Assembly (NCBI GenBank): GCA_038373865.1
Contig: JAXGGA010002292.1
Location: forward strand, 62,001 to 126,000
Reading direction: 5' to 3'
DNA length: 64,000 nucleotides
From: Uloborus plumipes
Lineage: Eukaryota > Arthropoda > Arachnida > Araneae > Uloboridae
Position numbers and translations under genes: made by a program. The notes beneath the pieces are model-generated. The model did not search any database. It was not told the origin of the DNA and saw only the letters and a list, made by a program, of their open reading frames with translations. Shown here piece by piece: positions 56,348 through 64,000 of this stretch (the stretch's first letter is position 1; every line of letters starts with the position of its first letter).

Positions 56348-56929
56348 ATCGAACGTAAGCAAAAATGCTAAACTAAAACGATTAAACAGCGAGGATTCTC
56401 AAAGAGAAAAAGTACGTCTACTCTGGATAAAATCTGAGAGAGAAGTGATTTGAAAATTAAGCTAAGCTTGATAAAGTGAACAACGTGACGTTACTTTTAA
56501 GTGACCAATTGAAATGCTTGAAAACTTGAACTAATCTAAAAACAGTGATGTCACTCTAATTCAAGACTTTCATTGGATTGTGATGATATCACCGATACTA
56601 CAAGTGCTGCACATGCGCGAACTGATAAGACAAAGGTCGCTTGTGGTCAGGGGATGATGATTAACCGTCACATGATCGACGCAGGGAGGACGTTCGATGA
56701 TATCACCGATACTTCCAATGCGTCTTATTAGGCCCTCTGCACATGCGCGAACTGATAAGACAAAGGTCGCTTGTGGTCAGGGGATGATGATTAAGCGTCA
56801 CGTGATAGATACGTAGTATGATTCCCCGACCTCAGCGCCACTAATTGATAAGACAACGATTGCCTTTTTGTAAGATAAAAGTCATTCTTGCTCTGGTACT
56901 TGTTGCAAGCAGTTGTTCGAAACTTTTCA
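56348..56929. promoter_or_regulatory. Divergent promoter region between PolB and AlkB
   Basis: The two genes start 583 bp apart and head away from each other, so they probably share this region. Between 56582 and 56811 a unit of about 100-116 bp is present twice: GATGATATCACCGATAC, then GCACATGCGCGAACTGATAA, then GTCGCTTGTGGTCAGGGGAT. The second copy has about 16 extra bp. AAGATAAAAG at 56871 could act as a TATA-like element for the AlkB gene. Confidence 0.6.
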
Positions 56930-58168
56930 ATGGATTACAATCTAACAACCTTCGGATTGAATGTTCATGTTAAAGAGCATTTTTACGACGCAAATGAATC
57001 TGATAGAATTCTTAAAGAACTATCAAAAACCCCGTTTCAGGACATTAATGTGGTTGTATATGGACGAAATTATATCCCAAAAAGAAAATCATATTCTTTT
57101 GGTGATGAAGGACTTAACTACCAGTATTCCGGCACTACAAATATCGCGAATGCTTGGACCCCGACGATGCTGAAAATAAAAGGTGACGTTGAATGTGTGA
57201 CAGGGAAGACGTACAACTATGCCCTTTTAAATTATTACGTCGATGGAACTGCAGCTCTCGGCCAGCACAAAGACAATGAAAAAAGTATTGAGTCATCAAG
57301 TGGTGTTGCGTGTGTCAGTTTCGGTGCATCAAGAACCCTCTCCTTTGAAAGACCTGGTTTCCCAGCGCAGCAGCTTCAATGTCATCACGGAAGTTTATAC
57401 CTCATGCTACCTCCCACAAACGAATTGTTTACCCATGGAATAAAGCCAGACCGTAATATTCAAGGTTCAAGAATAAGCATCACCTTTCGAAATATTATCG
57501 AGAAAGAAGCGACTGCGAAACGACGAAGGATTGATGAGAGTACAATGGAGTCAGCCTCGCAGCCGAGTGGAACCCCCGTGAAGTCAACGCAGCCTCCCGC
57601 GTCCCCAGTGACAACTCACGCAGTGGAAGGTGAAACTTTAAACGGAGCCGTCGATCCTGGAAGAAAACACAAGAAATTGACTTTTTCATCGTGCGAAAGC
57701 GATCCCTCACCAATTGTACCACCAGAACCCTGTCCTGAATCGGAACTTTTGATGGATTTTGGCCCACTTGATTGGATGGATCATTTTTTCCAATCTCAAG
57801 TTGATCGTTTTGAAACAAAGACTATTACAGCAATGGACTTATACTTTGGCTGTGTGAATGTACTATTGGAGGGAAACGGCAGCCTTGTTATTCAGATGGA
57901 GGATACATCAAACCACACGCATATCAATTTCAGTCCGTGTGGATGGATCGACTTTTGTGATAAACTCATGAACTTTAATTGCATATATGCGGATAGCAGT
58001 TTTGTAGCCGAAAATGAGGTTTTAGTATTATGTTCCGATGGAGCCTGCAAACTTCAAAAATTGGAAAAAACATCGCATTTCCAGCTCTCGCCAGATGTTT
58101 TTATATTAAGTGAAGAATCATGTAATCAATTGAGAGAAAAAATCAAGAAGTTAAAGAAAAAATATTAG
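56930..58168 (+). CDS. AlkB-like 2-oxoglutarate/Fe(II) dioxygenase
   Basis: 412 residues from the ATG at 56930; the same frame is open for 14 codons upstream without an ATG. Residues 40-190 form an AlkB-type core: a nucleotide-recognition-lid-like YQYSG segment, then YYVDGTAALGQHKDNE with the HxD iron ligands (His113, Asp115), a second His (FTHG, His169), and Arg181/Arg187 in SRISITFR for 2-oxoglutarate. AlkB enzymes remove methyl or other alkyl groups from DNA or RNA bases. After a basic KRRR cluster and a Pro/Ser linker, residues 270-412 form a second, unrecognised domain (VNVLLEGNGSLVIQM...INFSPCGWIDFC) ending in a Lys-rich tail. All ligands are present, so it may be active. Its role in the element is inference: protecting, or erasing marks on, the element's nucleic acid. 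Confidence 0.9.
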   Translation: MDYNLTTFGLNVHVKEHFYDANESDRILKELSKTPFQDINVVVYGRNYIPKRKSYSFGDEGLNYQYSGTTNIANAWTPTMLKIKGDVECVTGKTYNYALLNYYVDGTAALGQHKDNEKSIESSSGVACVSFGASRTLSFERPGFPAQQLQCHHGSLYLMLPPTNELFTHGIKPDRNIQGSRISITFRNIIEKEATAKRRRIDESTMESASQPSGTPVKSTQPPASPVTTHAVEGETLNGAVDPGRKHKKLTFSSCESDPSPIVPPEPCPESELLMDFGPLDWMDHFFQSQVDRFETKTITAMDLYFGCVNVLLEGNGSLVIQMEDTSNHTHINFSPCGWIDFCDKLMNFNCIYADSSFVAENEVLVLCSDGACKLQKLEKTSHFQLSPDVFILSEESCNQLREKIKKLKKKY

Positions 58169-58197
58169 ATATTGTGTTTTCGCAAATATTGAGAAGT

Positions 58198-58533
58198 ATG
58201 CTAGAATCTCAACAGAAGGAAATGAACATTGCTCCCATGACCATGGAAGATTGTGTGCAAAAAATTAATCAATGCCTGCATACTGAAATTGTCAACTGTC
58301 TCAACAAGTATTTGAAGTGTGATGGGTGTAAAGTTTCGCACCCCTCACAACGACGTCATGAATGTATGACCACATCTCCAAAAGAAAAATATTACCTCAT
58401 GGACAGTTATTATCTAATGTGTATGAACTTTAAAAAATTAACATTTGAAATTAGTGAAATTGTGCACATACCAAAGGATATTTTCGACCAACTTAATTTG
58501 AAACACATACTACATGTCTGCAATACTCTGTAA
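58198..58533 (+). CDS. Small Cys/His protein with CDGCKVSHPSQ motif
   Basis: 111 residues from the ATG at 58198, 29 bp after the AlkB stop and in another frame; the frame is open upstream, with a GTG at 58174. It contains C-x2-C-x4-HPSQ-x3-HEC (CDGCKVSHPSQRRHEC), a probable zinc-binding cluster. I recall this motif from uncharacterised proteins of animal mobile elements, but cannot name a function. The close spacing suggests co-transcription with AlkB, with a polyadenylation-like AATAAA at about 58555. It could instead be a 3' part of the AlkB gene reached by splicing or frameshifting. Confidence 0.6.
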   Translation: MLESQQKEMNIAPMTMEDCVQKINQCLHTEIVNCLNKYLKCDGCKVSHPSQRRHECMTTSPKEKYYLMDSYYLMCMNFKKLTFEISEIVHIPKDIFDQLNLKHILHVCNTL

Positions 58534-58706
58534 GTATTTTATGATTGTTTTTTAAATAAATGCTTTTTTTCTGTGAAATATTCTTTCTGTAGCAAGTTAA
58601 GTTAAAATTATATTACTCACTTTTTCCCTTTAAAGTAATCAAATGTGTTTATAAGTTAAAAAACTAAATAATGACAAGTCAGTGATAAAGAAAAAATAAT
58701 TTTTTA
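58534..58706. other. Convergent intergenic region
   Basis: Short AT-rich spacer between convergent genes. AATAAA-like signals are present on the plus strand near 58555 and on the minus strand near 58700. Confidence 0.5.
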
Positions 58707-59360
58707 TTAATATATGTTATCCCATTTTACATTCAGTTTTCTCTTTCTTTTGTGATGATGATTTACATTTTTTGGTGAGAGTATAGGCTTTACATCTTCT
58801 TCTGTGACAATTTTCTTTTTATGTAAATTTTTATTTTTCACAAAATGTCTTGGTACATTCATTTCATGCAATGAAGTTAAAAATTCATTTGTCCACGGGA
58901 CATCAATATTTTTCTTATGACTGAAAATTAAATTTAACAAGTCTGCAATGTTTGAATGTTCAATCTTCTGATTTTTATAAATGACTTCTCCTTTTTCATT
59001 CCATTTGAGAATATCCGAATGTCTTTTCATAATGTCCAATAAGTTGTGGGCTTGATTCAAGTATTGTTTATTAATACTGTTGAATATAGTCGACTCGTAC
59101 TGCTGAGGATTTTCTTCTGCTTTCTCCATTTTTCCTTCTTCTTTAGACCGTTGCTGTTGCATCCACGGTGGGTTATTTTCGGCTAGGTTTAATTTCTTTT
59201 GCAGTAATTCAGTATACTTTGTCAATTTTTCATGTTCTTCAAGATTGCTGTGCAGAATTTTCATCATTTCCTTATCTAATTCGCTGAGTTGTTGAGGTGT
59301 AACTGTATGTTTCGAGACCAGATCTTCGGGAACAAGTGCATATTTCTTAGCGTGTTCCAT
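58707..59360 (-). CDS. Polinton-associated-type protein (ALVPEDL family-like)
   Basis: 217 residues from the ATG at 59360 (open upstream to 59384 without ATG). The N-terminus KKYALVPEDL then LDKEMMKILHSNLEEHEKL resembles proteins I recall from Polinton/Maverick-type elements (pattern [KR]-[FY]-x-LVPxE[LD]L, then an LDxEM...IL helix). A charged middle is followed by a conserved-looking C-terminal block, ILKWNEKGEVIYKNQKI...NIADLL...EFLTSLHEMNVPRHF. It ends in a basic NHHHKRKRKLNVKW tail suited to nucleic-acid binding. Function is unknown to me; a structural or DNA-associated role is a guess. It runs toward the AlkB unit. Confidence 0.6.
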   Translation of the reverse strand: MEHAKKYALVPEDLVSKHTVTPQQLSELDKEMMKILHSNLEEHEKLTKYTELLQKKLNLAENNPPWMQQQRSKEEGKMEKAEENPQQYESTIFNSINKQYLNQAHNLLDIMKRHSDILKWNEKGEVIYKNQKIEHSNIADLLNLIFSHKKNIDVPWTNEFLTSLHEMNVPRHFVKNKNLHKKKIVTEEDVKPILSPKNVNHHHKRKRKLNVKWDNIY

Positions 59361-59603
59361 TGCCGAAAATGCTCGATAATGCACTCACTGCTGCAGGAAT
59401 TAAGAAATTTAGAAAGCCACCTTTTGAACGACTATCTTTCGTTATTAGTTAATCATTACACTGGGTCGATAAGTAAAAAATTAATTTTCATTGACAAAGT
59501 TCGATTTCAGCTTGAAAAATAAATTAAGTTTGAAGAAATAATTAAATTCGAAAAAAATAAATTTCCGTCAACAGATGGCGACACGATCGAAATTAACTCT
59601 GTA

Positions 59604-59820
59604 AAAGAAACCAAAACATTGGTTGTCATGACAACCAAACCTGTTGCCATTTCAAGAAATAAAAACTTGGATGTTGCCATCCAAAAACTAAAATCCTCGC
59701 GGCGGCCCTGGGGAGGCGGGGGGAGGTGGCTGAGGGAGGCGGAGGTCGCAGGCGGATCAAGGGGGCGTGGCTGAACCCCTGAACCTCCGGCTGTCGGTGA
59801 ACTGTCCTTTTCTCCCTACT
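59604..59820 (-). repeat. Right terminal inverted repeat of PolB element
   Basis: It is the inverse of the left repeat. The inner 116 bp (59604-59719) are almost identical. The outer segment diverges in the CCTCC-rich part but ends in the related AGTAGGGAGAAAAGGACAGT (minus strand). Confidence 0.9.
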
Positions 59821-61857
59821 ATCAGCAAGGTTATTGCCAAAAGAAGTAGAGTGAGCCTTAACCCAAAAGATTTTCGTTTCAATAATATTGTTAATATTTA
59901 ATAAATTTTTTTGAATTGAGTGGATGATATCAATTGTTGTATGGTAATTTAGAAGTGCAAAAATGGAAGAAAGACTGTCAGAAAAAATATAGAAGCGTTC
60001 AATAGTAAAAGAAGTTGTGCGAATGAAGCGATTTATCCAATTGGTGGCTAGGTAAATAGCTATTAATTCAGCTTGGAAAATGGTATTATTATGATTAAGT
60101 ATAACAGAGTTAGAGTAGAATATATCATTATTATGAATTACAGTGAATGCGCAAGCTGTTCCATTAATTGTTTTTGAGCCATCTGTGAAGATATTGAAGT
60201 CATTGTTGGAGATTTTGTCGTTCATAAGGGTGCAGAAACGAAGATAAGTCAATAGAGTATGGTAGATAATGGTGTGTTTTTTTCACAAAGCTATTAGCGG
60301 CGAAGTTTAAATTATGTAATGAAAGTGGTTTATTTTGAGAAATGGTGGAAAATTTTTTTTGAGATGCTATCAAGGTAAATGTGAAGAGGTGGTAGATCAG
60401 AAAGTATTTGAAGAGCATCTGTTGAAACGGTCCTGTAGCACTTAGTAATAGAGAGAAGAAATGGTCTTTGAATAGTGTCTAATTTTCTGTAGGAACGTTT
60501 TGTAAGTGAAGGAAACCAAATTCCAGCTGCATAATCGATTAACTTGATAAAAATTGTCTGATATAGATGTTTCAAGAGTTTTGCAGAAATAGAGCGCTTG
60601 AAATTTGAAATTCTGGTAAATTTTTGTAACAGGATATGTGTTTTTGTTTGTAAGTATTCAATATGAAGATTAAAATTTAAGATTGGGTCGAACATAACAC
60701 CAAGATATTTGACACCGTTAGAAGGATAAGGAATTGGTTTATTTAAAAAATTTTATGGTAGGATTTCTTCCTTTGATTCTTTTTGATCTATTGTATAATA
60801 TTTGGCTGGATGTTAGTTGTTTACCGAAGCAAATGGCAGAAGATTTTTTTATAGATACTGTTAAATGGAAAGTTTCAACCCAGGATTCAACAAGTCGTAC
60901 TGCCGTAGCTGCATTCATTTCAAGGTCTTTTCTTGAACTTCCAGCTACAACCAATGCAATATCGTCAGCATATGCTTGAATGTGGCAATTATTAGGTAGT
61001 TCAGATTTGAGAAGAGTATTTATAATAATGTTTCATAAAGTAGGGCTTAGAACAGAGCCTTGTGGGCATCCAGTTTCAAGTTCAAAAAAGAGAGATTTGT
61101 CATCCAAATTTACTGAGAAAGTTCTATTTAGAATGGATTGGAAAATTAAAGAAGTATAAGTTGGATTCAGTTGGAATTTTATAAGTTCATGATGTAAATT
61201 ATTGTAATTTATGGAATTAAAGGCTCCAGTGATATCAAATAGAATTAAAAGAGTATAATTTCCCGAAGAACGAAAGTTGTTGATATTGTCTAAAACAGAA
61301 GAGAGAGAGAGAGGAAATAGTAGATTTGCCTTCGATAAATTCAAATTGGAGATTTGAGAAATCAGGATGATTGTGTATAATAGGTGAAATGCGTTTGAGA
61401 ATAATTTTTTCAAGGATTTTTCCAAAGCAATTGATAAGAGAGATAGGTCTGTAGTTATTTGGATCATTGAGATTTTTATTTTGTTTAGGAGTAAAACAAT
61501 ATTTGAATTGTTAAATATTGGAGGAAAGAAGTCAAGAGAAAGGCATTTCTCAAAAATGAAAAGCAATGTTTTTGGGAAATGAGTATAGATAAGTCTCAAA
61601 ATGTTGAAGTCAATTCCATCTGGACCTGGAGCCTTTTTGGTAGAGAATGAAAAGATTATATCTCTAAGTTCTTTGTCAAAAATAAAAAGATCCAAGTTTT
61701 CTATTGAGCTGGTTGAAGACGGGAAAGAAAGAGAAGGAGATGCAGAAGTTATTGCATTGAAAATTGTTTTTACAATGTTGGTGATATTATCAGTAGAAGA
61801 GAGAAAATTATTAGAAGTGGAAAAGCTAAAACGATTATGAAGAGGTTTGAAGTGTGG
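59821..61857 (-). pseudogene. LINE ORF2 (reverse transcriptase to RNase H), truncated
   Basis: The minus strand encodes an R1/Jockey-like ORF2: KKAPGPDGIDFNIL, FDITGAFNSI, GCPQGSVLSPTL, the active site QAYADDIALVVAG (about 60960-60990), the thumb region, and RNase H with FTDGSK, QAELIAIY, FSDSLSS and NNLAD (Asp-Glu-Asp-Asp). Lesions seen are a TGA just after SPTL (about 61037), a frameshift near 60745, and at least one more near 60300-60350. The 5' end begins at about 61857 without endonuclease. The 3' end is cut after NNLAD at 59821, exactly where the PolB element starts. It is not functional. Confidence 0.9.
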
Positions 61858-62151
61858 TGTGTTTGGAGCGAGCTCTTGGGCGGAGTAGTGACGCCCAGTT
61901 GCTCAAACCGAAGTTCGGCGGGTAGGGATTTTTCTCCCTCCTTCCCTCATCACACTTACCAAATTTCGGAACAAACCCAAGCCAAGGTGTGTCAACCGTG
62001 CCGATGGCTGCGTGGTACCGGGCCAAGCGGTATCTCTTACGGGAGGCTTCAGGGCTAGCTGGCGAACCCTGTCGTATGCAGCCTTACCCCTGTGTAGGGG
62101 GGCTACGCAGGGGCTCGACCCCACTTTTCCCCCCAGTTCTCCGGTCCGCTA

Positions 62152-62875
62152 ATGGATACTGAAAATAAAAACCCTCCTCCCCCTCGAGGGGAGCGTCAGA
62201 ATGTCTCGTTAAATAATCCGAAGTTCTTTTTAATTAAACGTAATGATCCAACTTTAAATCTTTCTAAAGTGTCTCCTTTTATCATCAATAAAGCGCTTGT
62301 GCATCAGATAGGTGAATTTGAATCCGTAAAAAAATTACGCAGTGGCGATCTTCTTCTTGAAATTAAAAATCAAAATCAAGTCAAATCTTTAATGGCCATG
62401 AAACAAATAGGTTCGTATTGAAGCACCATTTCTGAACATTTTTAAAAGTTCCAGCACACAAACAGAGGCACAAACCCAAATTAATTCTGTTCAAACTAAC
62501 AAACCCAAAACTACACAAAAGCAATCCAATAGTGCAAAAACTTCTCCGAAAAAACTAAATGAAAATAAAGAAACACAAATGGTAAATATAAATCCTGCTG
62601 AATCACTTTTTTCAATTGTACCAAAGACACAAAATTCGAAAAAATGCACTGAAAAAAAGAAAATTATACAAGCGCGTGCTAAAATTGGAGCTACCTCTAA
62701 ACAGAGGCCTCCTAAATATTTTGGTTTTAAAAAAGAGGACTTCTTGCTTCCTAACAAGCAAGTAAAACTCACCAAATCACTTCATCACTCCATTCATGAC
62801 GAAGTAGAGGACGTCGAATTTAAAGAAATTCCGTCATCCGAAGATGAAGGATGGACGGACGTTCAAGCCAAATGA
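62152..62875 (+). pseudogene. LINE ORF1 (gag-like), damaged
   Basis: It starts MDTENKNPPPPRGERQN. The first block (LNLSKVSPFIINKALVHQIG, then LRSGDLLLEIK) resembles the RNA-binding domain start of Jockey-type ORF1 proteins. At 62421 the frame stops after QIGSY and the sequence continues in another frame (EAPFLNIFKSSSTQTEAQTQ...). The CCHC zinc knuckles expected in the middle are absent, consistent with an internal deletion plus frameshift. The acidic tail (DEVEDVEFKEIPSSEDEGW) ends at 62875. Confidence 0.75.
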
Positions 62876-62919
62876 GGCGTCCTTCTTTCTTTTGGCCGTT
62901 TTTCCTCCTTTTTCTCTCC

Positions 62920-63256
62920 ATGGCCCTGAACATTCTTTCTTGGAATTGTCAGAGTTACTTGCATAATGTCACGGACGTCAAAGATCTTGTTGAAACACAC
63001 CAACCGGCCATTTTTTGTCTGCAAGAAACATTCTTGTCGCCTGTTGATAGACCGAGGTTGAAAGGTTTTAATATACACCGCAAGGACTGCTTGTCAGGAG
63101 ACCGTCGTTGTGGAGGAGTGGCGATGCTAATCTCCACTGATTACGCATCTAGCCAGCTCAACATCGACACGTCCCTTCAAGCAGTAGCTGCGCGTGTTCA
63201 CCTTCACTCGCTCATCACAGTTTGCTCTGTGTATATTCCACCTTCTTACGATTTGA
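62920..63256 (+). pseudogene. LINE endonuclease domain, 5' fragment
   Basis: From ATG 62920 the frame reads MALNILSWNCQSYLHN, then IFCLQETFLS and GGVAMLIS. These supply the catalytic Asn and Glu of an apurinic endonuclease-type domain, which nicks target DNA for target-primed reverse transcription. Similarity ends after IPPSYDLSWL (about 63256) where a different sequence begins. The ORF2 start overlaps or closely follows ORF1. Confidence 0.85.
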
Positions 63257-63283
63257 GTTGGTTGGTTGGTTTGTTTGAATTTT

Positions 63284-63318
63284 TTGGCGCAAGAGCCTTA
63301 TAGGCTATACTGCGCCAA
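63284..63318 (-). promoter_or_regulatory. 3'-terminal stem-loop of a LINE
   Basis: TTGGCGCA and TGCGCCAA form an 8-bp outer stem, and AGCC/GGCT an inner one. The hairpin is a few bases from the 3' end, a place where LINE reverse transcriptases recognise their own RNA. The recognition role is inferred from family knowledge. Confidence 0.7.
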
Positions 63319-63549
63319 ACGATATTTTTATTTAAAATAGAGATTTGCTAAAACCACAAGTAGTAAAATACGATGGACATAAAACTTCTAAAATTTTTAA
63401 AAAAAAATTATAAAAGAGACACATTTGCAAATTTTAAAATTTTGAACAAGTCAGAAGTTAAAAATGTCTAAAAAATTTCACTTAAAACCAGTTACAGAAT
63501 AAACGAAACAAAGACGACACATAAAAGCAGGGCTGTAAAACAAGCAACA

Positions 63550-63999
63550 CTAAATCATACACAAAAAGCCAATTTCCCTCAGAAACGGGAACAAATTAGG
63601 ATGAGGTACGTCCCCCAATAAATCCGTCAAAGCTGGATAAAAACAATTAAAAAACTTTAAACGAGATTGGTTAAAATTTGGGCAGTTACACAAAATATGC
63701 AACACTGTCTGAGTAACGTTGCACGTATCGCACACCGGAGCTGGTTCGCGGAAAAGAAGATACTTATGCGTGAATCTCGTATGGCCGATTCGAAGACGGG
63801 AAATAACAACTTGTTCCCTTCTCGTAATTCTTATAGAATTGAAGCCTTTTATAGATGGCTGAATGAAGTGTAATTTATTGTGTATTTCTCCATCCCAATG
63901 TATTTGCCAATCATTGTTAAGGCAGTCCGTAATGTATTTTTTTATGTCTTCGAATGGTACGAAGTCTTCAACATAGGAACTTGCAGCCTTGGCAGCTGT
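63550..63999 (-). CDS. LINE ORF2 C-terminus (partial)
   Basis: 150 codons are open from the window edge to the stop at 63550. The start of the fragment (TAAKAASSYVEDFVPF) is what follows an RNase H domain. The rest includes RLRIGHTRFTHKYLLFREPA, then a C-terminal Cys/His finger, CDTCNVTQTVLHILCNC, typical of R1/Jockey/I-type ORF2 proteins. No lesion is seen in the visible part, so the parent element may be fairly intact beyond the edge. Confidence 0.85.
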   Translation of the reverse strand, partial: TAAKAASSYVEDFVPFEDIKKYITDCLNNDWQIHWDGEIHNKLHFIQPSIKGFNSIRITRREQVVISRLRIGHTRFTHKYLLFREPAPVCDTCNVTQTVLHILCNCPNFNQSRLKFFNCFYPALTDLLGDVPHPNLFPFLREIGFLCMI

Positions 64000-64000
64000 G

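Larger units (their letters stand above)
48646..59820. mobile_element. Polinton-like PolB transposon carrying an AlkB gene, apparently without capsid genes
   Basis: The 11,175-bp element has terminal inverted repeats (48646-48878 and 59604-59820) with 5'-AG...CT-3' ends. Its contents are a spliced type B DNA polymerase (minus), an AlkB-like dioxygenase and a small Cys/His protein (plus), and a protein with Polinton-associated features (minus). Polintons/Mavericks use protein-primed PolB, AG-type termini and 6-bp duplications. Here the flanking 6-mers (ggtgcg and atcagc) differ. No retroviral-type integrase, packaging ATPase, cysteine protease or capsid gene is recognisable, so it is either non-autonomous or a distinct PolB lineage. 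The genes are largely intact, suggesting recent activity. Its right end interrupts a LINE RNase H domain. Confidence 0.8.
61858..63256 (+). mobile_element. Inverted 5' part of a LINE (5' UTR, ORF1, start of ORF2)
   Basis: A GC-richer untranslated leader (about 61858-62151) is followed by ORF1 and the beginning of ORF2, on the strand opposite to the RT part at 59821-61857. It stops within the endonuclease domain at about 63256. Together with 59821-61857 it has the layout of a twin-primed insertion. Confidence 0.75.
63257..64000 (-). mobile_element. 3' end of another LINE, running off the window
   Basis: The minus-strand end of ORF2 plus a 3' UTR of about 290 bp. The UTR ends in a strong stem-loop (63284-63318) and a short AAACCAACCAACC-type tail at about 63260-63275. 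The 5' part lies beyond the window. Confidence 0.85.

Noticed and set aside
59626..59820. C-terminal part of the frame containing the LINE RNase H domain
   Set aside because: The last 63 or so codons are translated terminal inverted repeat, not LINE protein; the domain ends at 59821.
48646..59820. Retroviral-type integrase or capsid gene in the PolB element
   Set aside because: I looked for DDE integrase, jelly-roll capsid, Walker ATPase and cysteine protease patterns in the frames of both strands and saw none; a profile search would be needed to exclude very diverged forms.

Overview
The window is AT-rich eukaryotic DNA made almost entirely of mobile elements. It contains a BEL/Pao LTR retrotransposon, Tc1/mariner and hAT DNA transposons with many non-autonomous derivatives, LINEs with an apurinic-type endonuclease and RNase H, and a self-replicating (DNA polymerase B) transposon. 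This mix, with frequent poly-G/poly-C tracts at element ends, fits an arthropod. I favour a chelicerate such as a spider, but this is inference. I found no confident single-copy host gene.

Layout. 1-9.4 kb: inverted and miniature Tc1-like repeats, a hAT transposase fragment, a 1.7-kb non-autonomous hAT with a perfect 8-bp target duplication, and hAT debris. 9.4-16.1 kb: a CATCGATG-rich element split by an intact BEL/Pao retrotransposon (identical 204-bp LTRs, tRNA-Phe-type primer site, 5-bp target duplication, one open polyprotein). 16.6-17.8 kb: a complete Tc1-like element with a frameshifted transposase. 22-43 kb: hAT-type elements with verifiable target duplications (22464-24360, 28670-31524, 33665-35934), a decayed Tc1-like element whose insertion point is shown by a related empty copy nearby, nested miniature elements inside a fold-back (35985-38046) and a pogo-like 5' fragment. 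43-48 kb: an RT fragment and another broken Tc1-like transposase.

The most interesting part is 48646-59820: an 11.2-kb element with terminal inverted repeats (5'-AG...CT-3') resembling Polinton/Maverick transposons in its ends and its protein-primed type B DNA polymerase. In this copy no integrase, packaging ATPase, protease or capsid gene is visible. Besides the polymerase it carries a divergently transcribed AlkB-like dioxygenase, a small Cys/His protein and a protein resembling one that accompanies Polinton-type elements. Splice signals show that the polymerase gene has four extra 5' exons, with a duplicated exon-intron unit and all introns in phase 0, giving a predicted 1383-residue protein with four N-terminal C2H2 fingers.

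The right end of this element interrupts the RNase H domain of a LINE. The LINE sequence from 59821 to about 63256 is arranged as expected for a twin-primed (5'-inverted) insertion, and it abuts the 3' end of a third LINE that runs off the right edge.
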